Position numbers and translations under genes: made by a program. Positions 10,465 to 20,033 of a stretch of 64,000 nt of DNA are shown piece by piece. The DNA is taken from positions 1 to 64,000 of the forward strand of contig JAUCBJ010001482.1 in NCBI GenBank assembly GCA_032718475.1, in the 5' to 3' direction. The notes under the pieces were generated by a model. It saw nothing but the letters and a program-made list of their open reading frames with translations, was not told the origin of the DNA and made no database searches. This DNA comes from Nemertoderma westbladi (taxonomy: Eukaryota; Xenacoelomorpha; Nemertodermatida; Nemertodermatidae). Every line of letters begins with the position of its first letter. Position 1 is the first letter of the stretch.

Positions 10465-10560
10465 TGCCTAAGGTGCGTGGTAGCGTGCTAAGGTCGGTGG
10501 TAGCGTGCTAAGGTCGGTGGTAGCTTGTCTTTAAGGTGCGTGGTAGGGAGCTGCTAAGGT
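10465..10560. repeat. Short imperfect tandem repeat (GTAGCGTGCTAAGGTCGGTG)
   Basis: About four imperfect copies of a 20- to 28-base unit based on GGTGCGTGGTAGC and GTGCTAAGG. Confidence 0.7.
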
Positions 10561-10989
10561 AAGTGTAAAATCCAGTGAGAATATTGAGTTCTCTGGTAGT
10601 AGAGGGAAATTTAAATTCTATAAATTGTACTTTCAGTGACGCTGCTTATCTATACGCTATACCTGCCTTAGGCTGTTAGGGGTCTATTATAAGCCTATTA
10701 TTATAGCAATAGGTAGAGGATGTTTAAAGGCAGAGGCTGTTTAATATACCTATCGGTACTGTAGGGTTAGGGGTTCAATAGCTTCTCTATTATTCAAAAT
10801 TCAGCCCAAGGCATCCTATATCATGACATCTGATGTAGGCTAGGCCCTATTCTTTATTATTACTGTATTACTGTATTATCACTGCATTATTATGCGATTA
10901 TTATTATACCCGATTATTATTCACGGATTAAAACAGCAATATCTCAAAATAGATGTTCTAAATGTTCTAAACAATTGATATGGATATTA

Positions 10990-11460
10990 CACACGCAATT
11001 GTATATTGTCGGCATGACAAAGCAATATGGCATGGGCGGTTGACTTAGAGAGAGAAGTTAGGAATTTTCAACGGGATTTAATTGGCAAAGTTAATACATT
11101 TGAAGTAAAATATGGTGGTGGTGAATATTATAGAGCTGAAATTATAATACATAGTAATAATATGATTGACAATAACTTCTATTACCTTCCTTACTAAATT
11201 TCCTTACTAAATTATTATGTCGGGACATGAAAGCTAATGGTTATTCATTAAAACAACTCCGGAAGGAAATTCAAACTCAGGATATCCGGAGTAATCGACG
11301 ACATCATTTCAGGAGCTATCAGTTGATTGGTCCACCCTTGCTGTTATCGTGTGAAGAGAACCATCAACCCAGACGTGGTAAATCAACGTTATCTTTACCT
11401 CTGCCATTTCCAGGACCAAATTCCATTGGCCATGCAACTAATAATACTTGATAGCGACAG
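10990..11460. other. Intergenic stretch with a weak 75-codon open frame
   Basis: A plus-strand frame at 11227-11451 contains KANGYSLKQLRKEIQTQD, which has some resemblance to retroelement connector helices. There are no domains, and the evidence is too weak for a gene call. Confidence 0.15.
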
Positions 11461-11586
11461 CGATGAGTAAGATGGATGGATATATAGTATATACCGTTAA
11501 ACTTTAACTGGAGTGGAGATTATTTTGTCCTGCTTATTGTATGAAATAATATCATTAAGATTGTTAATATGTTAAAAAAACTTTAA

Positions 11587-11705
11587 ATGTTAAAAAGGCG
11601 GCCCGAGTGGTTGTTCGTTGCTAAGGACGATACCGATCTCAACCAATGGATGGATGGGTTGGCGGCGCTATGTGGGGGCGCTGGCACCGAGGGATGGGAT
11701 TCTAA
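11587..11705 (+). CDS. Possible exon: C-terminal helix of a PH domain
   Basis: A GC-rich island in AT-rich DNA. The plus frame reads RPEWLFVAKDDTDLNQWMDG, then LAALCGG. The pattern of a beta strand (WLFVA), an acidic loop and an amphipathic helix with an invariant Trp (NQWMDGLAALCG) matches the last strand and helix of pleckstrin-homology domains, with Gab-type PH domains closest by eye. An AG lies just upstream (AAAAAG|GCGG), though its polypyrimidine tract is poor. Neither neighbouring exons nor a clean donor were found. It could be an isolated exon or a pseudo-exon. Confidence 0.3.
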
Positions 11706-12245
11706 ATCACTGACATTCCATTGCTTAATGGTTGAGGCGATTATGTCTACGTTTCCATGTTATAAATTTGGCGCTTATTAATGTTGGAGTAAATAAATTA
11801 TAAAAAATATGGCCTACGTTCTTACAATGTCCATTACGAGGTATTGTTGTTCTTTTTTATATCTGTGTCTTTATTCTCGTTTCTTAAAAGTTATTATAGC
11901 GCAGATTATTTCCCACTCCTGCATTGTTTATAGATTCATTATTTTTATCAATGAAATTGAATTTTTAATAAATGTAAAAACTTTATCGGCAATGTTTTCT
12001 GTTTACTGGAAATGTTATTTTTATTCTAGAAAAATTACATTATGTATAGTAATAGTCTATCGTTGAAGTTATTACATCAAAGTATATATCTTTAACGTTT
12101 CTTGTATCTTTTCTTTCTTTGTTTTTTTGTATCTTTATTCGCCGTAATTTACTCGAACCACCTGTGTTATATTGTCCGACAGTGTTTGCCACTCACTTTC
12201 TCTGACATTGTCCGATAATGTCTTTCAATTATGATAATGAAATAT

Positions 12246-12409
12246 TGACGAATGTATATGTGGGGCTGCGCATTAACGATGGGGTGACATGAGTTCAAGT
12301 ATAGTGTATGTATATTATCAGAAGAGCAAACCAAGCATTAGGCCTAGACAGCTAGATGATAGGGTAGTACAGAATACAGAAGGCAGTATGATTACTGGAA
12401 TACTATGCA
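12246..12409 (-). repeat. Ty3/gypsy 3' LTR
   Basis: A 164-bp direct repeat matching 16807-16970 except for one T/C difference (GATAGGGTAG here, GATAGGGCAG there). Minus-strand ends are TGCATAG and CGTCA. A purine-rich GGGAAGTAAGTA (minus strand, just right of 12409) is the likely polypurine tract. Confidence 0.92.
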
Positions 12410-12571
12410 TACTTACTTCCCGGTTTCCTAGGCTGCCAAGCAACGAAAAGCGTTGTTAAGCAACGATATAAACAAATGAGTTTGTGGCATGAACTAAATT
12501 TCGGTTACATAATTCGTATTATTGGGCCATGTAAAATGGAGTTGCGTTTGGGTATGAATTGTCTACGTGTA

Positions 12572-13435
12572 TTATTTCGGGAAACCATAGTATTGAGGGG
12601 GTCGGACTGTGCGTCCGGAACGAGTGGCTGGTTTCGGCGGTTGGATCGGGGTCTCGGGGGTTGGTGAAGCGATCTCGGCCCAGGTCGGGGGTACTTCCGG
12701 GGGCGGAGTAGCTGGTTCCGGTACATTTAGGGGCGCGATGGGCGGACTCGGAGTCGGTGTGGTGGCCCCTCCTTCCGAGGCGGTGCGGGGTCGGAGGAAG
12801 ACTCGGTTGCGTCGGAGTACGCTACCACTCTCCTGGCGGACCATGTAGTCGTGGTTCGGGAGCGCTTCGACGACTACGCCTTGGCCCGTCCAACGCTTGG
12901 TGATGGTATTCTGGACGAGGACGGGTGTCCCTATGGATATAACACGGAGGGGCCGAGTGCGGAGGTTGTAGGCCGCACGTAGGCTGCGTTTGGATTTTTC
13001 GGCGACCTCGTCCAGTTGCTGGAAGCTCCTCCTCCATTTGGGGTCGAATGAGGAGGAATGTGCCGGCAGGGCTTCCCGTATGTTGCGCCCATACAGTAGT
13101 TCTGCAGGCGAGCGCCCGCCGTATCGCGGCGTATTCCGAAACGCGAGTATACCTTGCGCGATTCCGTCGACATCGTGGTTGGTCCCTCGAACGATTCGTT
13201 TCATTGCTTTCACGGCGGCTTCGGCACGGCCGTTGGTGCGGGGGAGGTATGGGGACGATGGGTCGAAGTGGACCCCCCAGTTTTTGAGGAAGGTCCTCAC
13301 CGCCTCTGAACCGAACTGGGGCCGCCGTCGGGATGGAACTCCTGGGGGGCGGCGGTAGCTAGAAATAGACGTCGGAGGTTCATGATGATGGCAGCCGAAG
13401 TTGTATCGGAACCAAGTCGGAACAAAGTGGGCCAA
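12572..13435 (-). pseudogene. pol: Ty3/gypsy integrase, C-terminal half
   Basis: This minus-strand frame carries the end of the integrase core: PQFGSEAVRTFLKNWGV, then YLPRTNGRAEAAVKAMKR with the catalytic Glu. A C-terminal SH3-like segment follows (GTPVLVQNTITKRWTGQG to LRRNRVFLRP) and then a Pro-rich tail. The second catalytic Asp (HPDGG) sits in a different frame just upstream, so a frameshift near 13330 separates them. A functional integrase would need both halves. Confidence 0.8.
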
Positions 13436-14487
13436 CCGGTGTATTCATCGGTAGCAACCATGTAGTTCGTGCTGTCCGCCACGAATAGGTCAGCGTGGAC
13501 CCTTTGGAACGGCCGAGTGGCTTCGGGGTGCCGTTGGAGGGGTTCCGGTGCTTGGGACGGTAGTGACGACTGACAGGATTGGCAGCTATCGATGGCGACC
13601 GCAATGTCGTTCGAAATGGTCGGCCACCAGACCGACCGACTTGCGCGCTCACGGGTCTTGTTGAGGCCCTGGTGGGCGGCGTGGAGTAGTCGGAGGGTGT
13701 TGGAGCGGAGTTCCTTCGGGATGTAGATCCGCGGCCCGTGGAGGATGACGCCGTCGTGTACCATGAGGTCCGTGCGGTGCTGGAAGTAGGGTCGCAGGTC
13801 GTCGTTGGTAATGTTATGACGTGACGTCGGCCAGCCGTCCCGGATCGTGGCGAGGATAGCCGTGTAGATCGGGTCGACGGCGCCGGCGGCTCGGATTTCG
13901 TCGAGTCGGGCGTCGCGGGTGTCGAGTGTCTGCGCTGTCTCAGCGAGAGCCGCCGAGACGATGAACTCGCGGTCGTTGTTGTTGTCGGCCGCGAGGACGA
14001 GGTCGTCCGGAGTGGGTTTATTTCGCGGCGAGCGGGAGAATGCGTCGGCGACGAGGTGCCGGGATCCTTTCTGATGGCGGGCAGTGAAGTTAAACCGCGA
14101 TAGAGCCGTTTTTAATTTTAAGAGACGGTCATTTGAGACCTGGTCGAGCCGTCTATCATTCAGGATGGGTATGAGGGGGCTACAGTCTGTGACGAGGTCG
14201 AAGTGGTTTAGCCCATCCAGGAAGTAGCGGCACTTGTGTGCCGCCCAGGCCGCTCCGAGGGCCTCCAGTTCGGCCATCCCGGACCAGTTAGCCTCGTGTT
14301 TGGCGAGGGTCCGAGAGCCGCACTGGATGGTCAGCCAGCGGTTTGGAGTCGGGTCCCATTGGCGTAGGAGGAATCCAAGGCCATTGACTCGAGAGGCGTC
14401 TGTCAGCAGTTCGGTTTTCCTGTCGGGGTGGAAGCCGGAGAGGTAGAGTGGGCTGGATAGCGCTGATCGGGTGGACTCGAAGGCGGT
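13297..14487 (-). pseudogene. pol: Ty3/gypsy RNase H and integrase N-terminal half
   Basis: This frame is in phase with the RT frame but separated from it by a TAG at 14488-14490. It contains the RNase H segments LLTDASRVNGLGFLL near 14400, AELEALGAAWA near 14260 and DLVTDCSPLI. The integrase HHCC zinc domain follows (LLHAAHQGLNKT, then CQSCQSS), and then the first core Asp (RVHADLF) and the second (FHPDGG) before the frame is lost near 13330. Confidence 0.8.
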
Positions 14488-15470
14488 CTAGTGTTGCGGC
14501 AGCCAAACCCAGGTGGTGCGGTCCGTATTGAGGCTGCGCAGTGGCTCGACGAGTAGGGAAATCTCCGGAGTCGAGTTTCCCAACTGTTGTGCGAGGCCGA
14601 GGAAGGACCGAAGTTCGCGACGGTTGGTTGGAACCGGAAAGTTACGGAGGTCGTCAGTGAGGGATGGGTCGATCCGGTAGTTGCCGTGACTGACAAGGTA
14701 GCTTCCGAAGCGGACTTCGGGGCGGCAGTATTGGACCTTGTCCGTGTTTATAGATATGTTGGCGGCGTCGCAGGCGGCTAGAACGCGAGCGACTGCTTCC
14801 GGGTGTTGTTCGGCTGTCTCCGTGTGGATGATGACATCCTCCACGATCCGTCCGATGTCGGGAATCCCATGGAGTGCTCGGGCCATCCTCGCGTTGAACA
14901 CATCCGAGCTTCCGTGCCACCCCATGGGCATCCGCCGGTAGCGGAAACGGCCACGTGGGGTGGTGAAGGTAGTGAGGCGGCGGCTGGCATGGCCAAGACC
15001 CACCTGGTGGAAGCCCTAAGTAAAGTAAAGTACCGGGCCGAGGTTGGGATTTTGGAAACGACGTGGAATGGGGAGTCGGAGAAGTAGCTCGGGTGAACCA
15101 TAGCTTTATTAAGTTCGCGCAGATCGACCGTTATGCGAACTTTGTTGGGGTCGCTCTTTTTGCGTGTAACGACCATTGGGCTGAGCCACTCGCCCGGGTT
15201 ATTCTCGTCTCCGGCGGGTTCCAGTATACCCATAGCGATCTGGGTGTCGAGTTCCTGGTTGAATGCCGCCTCCATGTTGACGGGGATGGTTCGATTAGTG
15301 TAGCATTGGTTAGGTCGGGCGCCAGGGATGAGTTTGATTGTTATTTCCCCGCCGGTCATTATGCGACACTGCCCTGAGAGTGGGCGGGGGAGGAGAGAGA
15401 GAGGAGAGGCTGTTGGAGTCCATCGAGAACCCACAGGTCTGTAGTGCAGACAGTTCCGAGGGTGGCGCAT
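14488..15470 (-). pseudogene. pol: Ty3/gypsy reverse transcriptase, frameshifted
   Basis: Two overlapping frames make up the RT. The upstream one (from about 15390) has MGILEPAGDENNPGEWLSPM and VRITVDLRELNKAM. The downstream one (15003 leftward) has RYRRMPMGWHGSSDVFN and EVRFGSYLVS. The frame change falls near 15020, at a CTTTACTTTACTT run, where the block bearing the first catalytic Asp is lost. The YxDD box reads IVEDV, so its first Asp is Glu. The frame ends at TAG 14488. Confidence 0.8.
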
Positions 15471-16738
15471 CGAAGTGTGGCGTTAAATATGCCTTTAAGC
15501 GACCACCCATCGTGGCTCCCATTGGCAAGGCGGGGGGTATCGGAGTCTCGGTGGTTCATCATTGGTTCGCCGTCGGGGTGGCGGAGGTTCTCGAGGCGAC
15601 CACCGAACGCCCTGAAGGTTCGCCATGGGATAGTAGACACATTAGCTCCAGAATCAGGCAGGAATTGGAGTTCGGGGATTCCGTGTGAGGGGTTCTTGGT
15701 GACCTGGAATCCGATGGTCACTGTCTCTAGGGATTCGAGTCTCTCGGTCGCGGAGACGGCTGGGATGGCTCCAAAGTCGAGTCCCTCCAGGATTCTCGAC
15801 CATATTTGGGCGTGACTGGCGGACTCTGGGGCATTCCGGGCATTGTCTGGTACCCAATCGGTTGAGTTTGTCTTTGGGTTGTGAGTGGGGCGGTTGCGGC
15901 ACATGCGGTCGTAGTGGCCGACCAGGTTGCAGTGCCGGCAGTGCGCCGCAGCACCCGGGCAACGTTTGCCTGCCAGGTGAGGGGGATATCCACATTGCGG
16001 GCACTTCGAGTTCGACCGTTCCTTGGGCGGTGGCTGCGTGCGTCGCGGTGTCGCTCCGATGCGACTGGCGACTGCAGAAGGAATGGGCGAGGGGTGGGCA
16101 AGGGATGCCGCATCTTTGCGGGTTGCCCAGACGGCTTGTGCTAGTCGGAGTGCGTCGCCAAGGGTGGAATCGTTAGGAAGCCGAAGAAGTTGCTCGGTAA
16201 CCTCCTTATCGACGAATCCGGACGTGAATTGGTCCAGGAGGCGGTCCTCCGTGTGGGCTTCCTTGGTTGCGAGGGGGGCGAAGTCGCACTTGGTAGCTAT
16301 ATCGCGTAGAGCAACGAGGAACGATTCCGGACTCTCTTCCGGAAGACAGTGGCGTCGGGCCAGCTGTTGACGGTAAACGCGTTTGTTGGTTCCGCCGTCC
16401 ATGTGCTGACCCAACCGGTTAATCACGGTCTCCGAGTTCGCGTTTTCCGCTGCGGTAAGGGCGAGCCCCTTGACGACGGCGTTAGTCGCGCGAGAGAACG
16501 CTGTTGTGAGGGCAGCGCGGCATAGACGTAGAGTGGATTGGTTGAGGTCTTCGGTTACAACGGCGACTGGAGGTGTAGCCGGGTCAGACACGTACAGGTT
16601 GAGAAGACCCGAGGTGGCGAGGAAGGCGTCCCATTCATCTTTCCATAGTTCCCAAGTTGTCCTTTCGGATTTGATGTCGAATGCGGGTGGGGAGCTGCGC
16701 AGGACGAAGATGTGGGGGTTGCGTGGGTCCGTTGCCAT
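15359..16738 (-). CDS. gag-pro: Ty3/gypsy Gag-protease ORF
   Basis: A 459-codon minus-strand ORF from the ATG at 16738. The Gag region (WELWKDEWDAFLATSG, then DQFTSGFVDKEVTEQLLRL) is followed by two Cys/His knuckles (CPQCGYPPHLAGKRC and CRHCNLVGHYDRMC). An aspartic protease with LPDSGANVSTIPW follows near 15650. It would form the particle and process the polyprotein. It overlaps the RT frame by 112 bases in a different frame, so Pol would need a frameshift here or the copy is damaged. Confidence 0.82.
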   Translation of the reverse strand: MATDPRNPHIFVLRSSPPAFDIKSERTTWELWKDEWDAFLATSGLLNLYVSDPATPPVAVVTEDLNQSTLRLCRAALTTAFSRATNAVVKGLALTAAENANSETVINRLGQHMDGGTNKRVYRQQLARRHCLPEESPESFLVALRDIATKCDFAPLATKEAHTEDRLLDQFTSGFVDKEVTEQLLRLPNDSTLGDALRLAQAVWATRKDAASLAHPSPIPSAVASRIGATPRRTQPPPKERSNSKCPQCGYPPHLAGKRCPGAAAHCRHCNLVGHYDRMCRNRPTHNPKTNSTDWVPDNARNAPESASHAQIWSRILEGLDFGAIPAVSATERLESLETVTIGFQVTKNPSHGIPELQFLPDSGANVSTIPWRTFRAFGGRLENLRHPDGEPMMNHRDSDTPRLANGSHDGWSLKGIFNATLRCATLGTVCTTDLWVLDGLQQPLLSLSSPAHSQGSVA

Positions 16739-16788
16739 GTCGGGTGCGGTAGTTAAATGGGCGTCGGTGGGTCCGGATTATCCGCGTG

Positions 16789-16806
16789 TTCAGAAACGCT
16801 GCGCCA
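16789..16806 (-). promoter_or_regulatory. Primer binding site of the Ty3/gypsy element
   Basis: Directly after the 5' LTR the minus strand reads TGGCGCAGCGTTTCTG. The initial TGG pairs with a tRNA CCA end. The same first eight bases follow the 5' repeat of the gag-only element at 61949-61956. The tRNA was not assigned. Confidence 0.6.
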
Positions 16807-16970
16807 TGACGAATGTATATGTGGGGCTGCGCATTAACGATGGGGTGACATGAGTTCAAGTATAGTGTATGTATATTATCAGAAGAGCAAACCAAGCATT
16901 AGGCCTAGACAGCTAGATGATAGGGCAGTACAGAATACAGAAGGCAGTATGATTACTGGAATACTATGCA
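16807..16970 (-). repeat. Ty3/gypsy 5' LTR
   Basis: A 164-bp copy partnered with 12246-12409. It is followed on the minus strand by the primer binding site and flanked on the right by TSD AATAT. Confidence 0.92.
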
Positions 16971-17019
16971 AATATGATAATTAAATATCACCACGAAATC
17001 AAATTGATTTTCACCTTGA

Positions 17020-17640
17020 GTTTTTCGGGATGCTGATCCATGATCACGAATATGACACTAAAAAATATCGTACCTTGTTAATTACGGCATTTTTGGATAT
17101 GTGTCAATGTGCAGCACGAAAAATACAAGTAGCACAAATTTGATATTCCAAAATCATTACCAAATATTAACCTGATTTTATGACAAGGTGTTTTTTAGGA
17201 TGCTACTGTAGATCACATATATGCCACTCAATATCATATTATCCGACCAAATTCGATTTTTGTCGTTTGAAATTTTATGCTACTTGTATTTTTCGTCCCA
17301 GAGCAGACAAGCACCGACGATCATAGTTGCATTCATATTCCCACGAATGATTTTAACGAGTTGTATCATGATCAGCGACCTTGAAAACCAGTATAGCTTT
17401 AGACTTATCAAACCAAAGGCAAAATTTAACAGTTTGAAATTTTTGCTACTTTGTACTTTTCATTCTGGAGCACCAGATGGCACTAAAAATGATGGTTGCA
17501 TTGCCAGAATATTTTTTTAACAAGTTTTATCGTAAACAGCGACCTCGAAAACCTTTAAACCATTGAAATTATAATTTTTGAGCCAAGATATAAACAAATG
17601 TCTAAAATGACCCCCCTCTGCCGATCCCCCCTGGGCCAAT
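17020..17640. repeat. Diverged dispersed repeat related to 50940-51600
   Basis: AT-rich non-coding DNA. CGAAAAATACAAGTAGCA occurs at about 17117 and its reverse complement near 17277. The same 18-mer core recurs at about 51227, and a shortened inverted copy near 51025. This suggests two copies of one repeat family with internal inverted segments. Confidence 0.45.
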
Positions 17641-17724
17641 TGAGTAGAAAAATAGACCGGACCAGATAGGGTTAATTTATTTGGTCATATATGGCCATTG
17701 GTTTATTCTACACTGAAGAGAATC

Positions 17725-17860
17725 GCATGCTAGACACGTGCGATACGCATGGCTACTTCGCATGATATCCGCATGCGTATCGCTTCTAAAGGTCCCGACA
17801 CTTTCCCATGCGATTCGCATGCGAATTAGATGCGTGACCCACATGCGATACGCATGAACA
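17725..17860. repeat. Cluster of ATGCGATACGCAT near-palindromes
   Basis: Four or more variants of ATGCGATACGCAT occur within 135 bases (near 17738, 17772, 17808 and 17842), separated by non-repeated DNA. Each is an imperfect inverted repeat. Confidence 0.7.
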
Positions 17861-17977
17861 TTTTTGACTGGGGTTTCAATGGAAGTAGTTAAAATAATGT
17901 CCTATTTAAAAATGAAAACCATACTTTTTTTTATCTACTTATAAAATAAATCATTTCAGCAATATGTCTAATGTTTT

Positions 17978-18080
17978 CACATTTTTTTCTTTTTTTCTTT
18001 TTTCTTCCCTTTTCCCTCTTTTCCCCTTTCTGTTTTTCCTTGTTTTCCTGCTGGTTTTCTTATTTCCCCCCCCCCCCCCT
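17978..18080. repeat. Polypyrimidine tract ending in poly(C)
   Basis: About 100 bases of almost pure C/T on the plus strand, ending in a run of about 14 C. The open frames across it are compositional. Confidence 0.85.
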
Positions 18081-18447
18081 CACAGCAGTCTGTTTCACCC
18101 CCAAGCCTCTCTTCTCTATTACAACTGCAAGGCCCGACTCAGCTCCGGGTAAGATTAACCCTTTCCGGTTGGGGGACTAGATCTAGTCCACCTGGTAGTG
18201 TCCTAGGGCCTAGATCTAGTCCATTGTATCTTACTGAGTATTGCGGCTAACAGATTGCACTAGGACAGTAGTAGGGGCATACTATAGGTTTGCCGCACTG
18301 TTCTTGGTCATATCCAATTGCAGCCTACCAAGATTGGCGGGATTTTCAAACCAGAAACAGTGTTATTGTTTATTTTAATTACTTATTGTACACTACCGGT
18401 TGCCGGTCCACCAGTAGTACATAAATTTATTAGGTAGAAACTAATAA

Positions 18448-19281
18448 ATGGGGCATTTTTATGGGGGAATGGCATCGAAATACCCCCAAAGACTACGGAC
18501 CCAGAGGAGGAGATATGGATATGATCCAGATGATGAATCCGATTCATATGAGTGCAGTGAAACTTCGACTTTGGATGATGAGGATGACTGGGAAACCGAT
18601 AATGACTCAGACTCAGAAGACGAAGGATTTGAAGAATTCATGTCAGTACTGCAGAATACGTGGGCCTTTGTTGGGGAAGAGAACCACTCGTGGGTTCCAG
18701 TTCGCGATTTTAAAACCTCGGATACTGGTTGGAAAGGTATATAGATACAACGGAATTTTAGGTAAAGGATTATGTCGATTTTTTTATCACTGATAAACTA
18801 ATGGATATAATTGTATCCAGTAGAAATGAACGAATAAACCTTATATATCTTCATGCAGCGCTGTACGTAAATCCTATTCATGGTTTGTCAAACTACTGTA
18901 GGCATTCACTACATACAGCGTCTGGTCCTAATCAGTTTTATAAGATATCGTGGTGATAAAAAACCACACGGTGGTAAAGATGGTAAACCAAAACGGATGA
19001 CGTTTTATGAATATAATCTAAAAGTCGTTGACCACCTTTCCCAGGTACAGGCGAGCCCACATAAACCAATACGTCAGCCGGTACCTCCCACCCCATCAAC
19101 GACTCCAATACACAAACTCGTAAAACAAGAACAAATTGGGAAAACCCAATGGCCACAGAAACGTTGTCGTGTCTGTAGTAGCAAACATATAGTGAAAAAA
19201 TCTCGTTATATCTGCCCGGTGTGCCCCGACAAACCTGGACTTTATCCTACATGTTTTAGTGAATATCCTCCTTATTTGTAA
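18448..19281 (+). pseudogene. piggyBac transposase, internally deleted
   Basis: The N-terminal ORF (18448-18744) is strongly acidic (DDESDSYECSETSTLDDEDD), like piggyBac N-termini. After a frame change the sequence reads FFITDKLMDIIVSSRNE (about 18775-18830), the start of the DDE_Tnp_1_7 domain. The catalytic Asp region is then missing. The C-terminal ORF (18880-19281) gives MTFYEYNLKVVDHLSQ and the terminal zinc finger KRCRVCSSKHIVKKSRYIC, then CPDKPGLYPTCF. It cannot encode an active transposase. Confidence 0.75.
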
Positions 19282-19410
19282 AATGTCGTGATTTTATTTC
19301 AGTACTGTATATTTTTATATTTTTCAATCTGTCAATAATAATAAAGAAAGGGAGCCGACATTCAGTCAGAGCAACCAAATGGATGGCCAAGGAGACGGAC
19401 TGTCTGGATT

Positions 19411-19415
19411 GAGCT
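19411..19415. repeat. Left target-site duplication GAGCT
   Basis: GAGCT precedes the 5' LTR and is repeated at 33530-33534 after the 3' LTR. Confidence 0.9.
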
Positions 19416-19952
19416 TGTTAGCTTATTCAATCCCGCCAACACCCCATAAAGTTATTAGCCGATAAGCAATATTGGGAGCCACGAGATTGGGTAATTAACC
19501 AACTCGCGCCATCCCAATAAGAATGGGAAGGAAGCACACAATAGAGGGTCAGGGGCCAAACCCCTAACCCAAGGAGAGCAGGTGGAGTGAACGGGAATAC
19601 TCCACGGGGCGCCAACAAGGGTATTAACCAATCAGAGGGGGGAATGGCATCGATTGAGTAGCAGTAAGGCCACCGTGCAATATAACCAATAACCTATTAA
19701 TCAGTGATTCAGTTATCTCAGTGCAGCAGTGCTAGCGTAGGGTACAGCCAATTAGTTTAGTTAGGGGATCACGGGACTTTAGTTACCGTATCCCGCCTTG
19801 TACACATTCACAATATATCTATATCTTATAACCTCTTATTATACACCGAACTTCAGAACTCAGTTATCTTTATTCCACTCTTATACACGGCGGGGACGCG
19901 TGGACTAAATACCACACCGGATAAATCGGGATCCCTCCTGGATCCCGTCACA
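19416..19952 (+). repeat. BEL/Pao 5' LTR
   Basis: 537 bp, from TGTTAGC to GTCACA. It matches 32993-33529 throughout by eye, including the shadow frame at 19427-19618. The next bases are GTAACTAAAACC rather than the usual TGG-starting primer binding site. Confidence 0.93.
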
Positions 19953-20033
19953 GTAACTAAAACCGAGCTGCCGCCCTAGTTAAACTCAAAGAACTCCACC
20001 CTAGCTAGCCGAGCCATCAACCGAGCAGACGAG

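Larger units (their letters stand above)
12246..16970 (-). mobile_element. Ty3/gypsy LTR retrotransposon, complete but with broken ORFs
   Basis: A 4725-bp element flanked by the 5-bp target duplication AATAT (12241-12245 and 16971-16975). The LTRs are 164 bp each, begin TG and end CA, and differ by one base by eye. In minus-strand order it has the 5' LTR, a TGG-starting primer binding site, gag-protease, RT, RNase H, integrase, a purine-rich tract and the 3' LTR. Domain order RT-RH-IN identifies Ty3/gypsy, and the pol sequence resembles invertebrate Mag-like elements. Coding is interrupted by several frameshifts and a stop. Confidence 0.92.
18155..19415 (+). mobile_element. piggyBac-type DNA transposon remnant
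   Basis: The left end is TTAA (18155-18158) followed by CCCTTTCCGG, the TTAA target and CCC start typical of piggyBac. Close inside are GGACTAGATCTAGTCC (a perfect 16-bp palindrome) and a second partial copy. The transposase remnant lies at 18448-19281. The right end was not found: the giant BEL element inserted at 19411-19415, and no matching terminal repeat is visible after 33534. Confidence 0.7.

Noticed and set aside
19427-19618. 63-codon ORF in the BEL LTR (repeated at 33004-33195)
   Set aside because: Lies in both LTRs on the antisense strand. No supporting feature.
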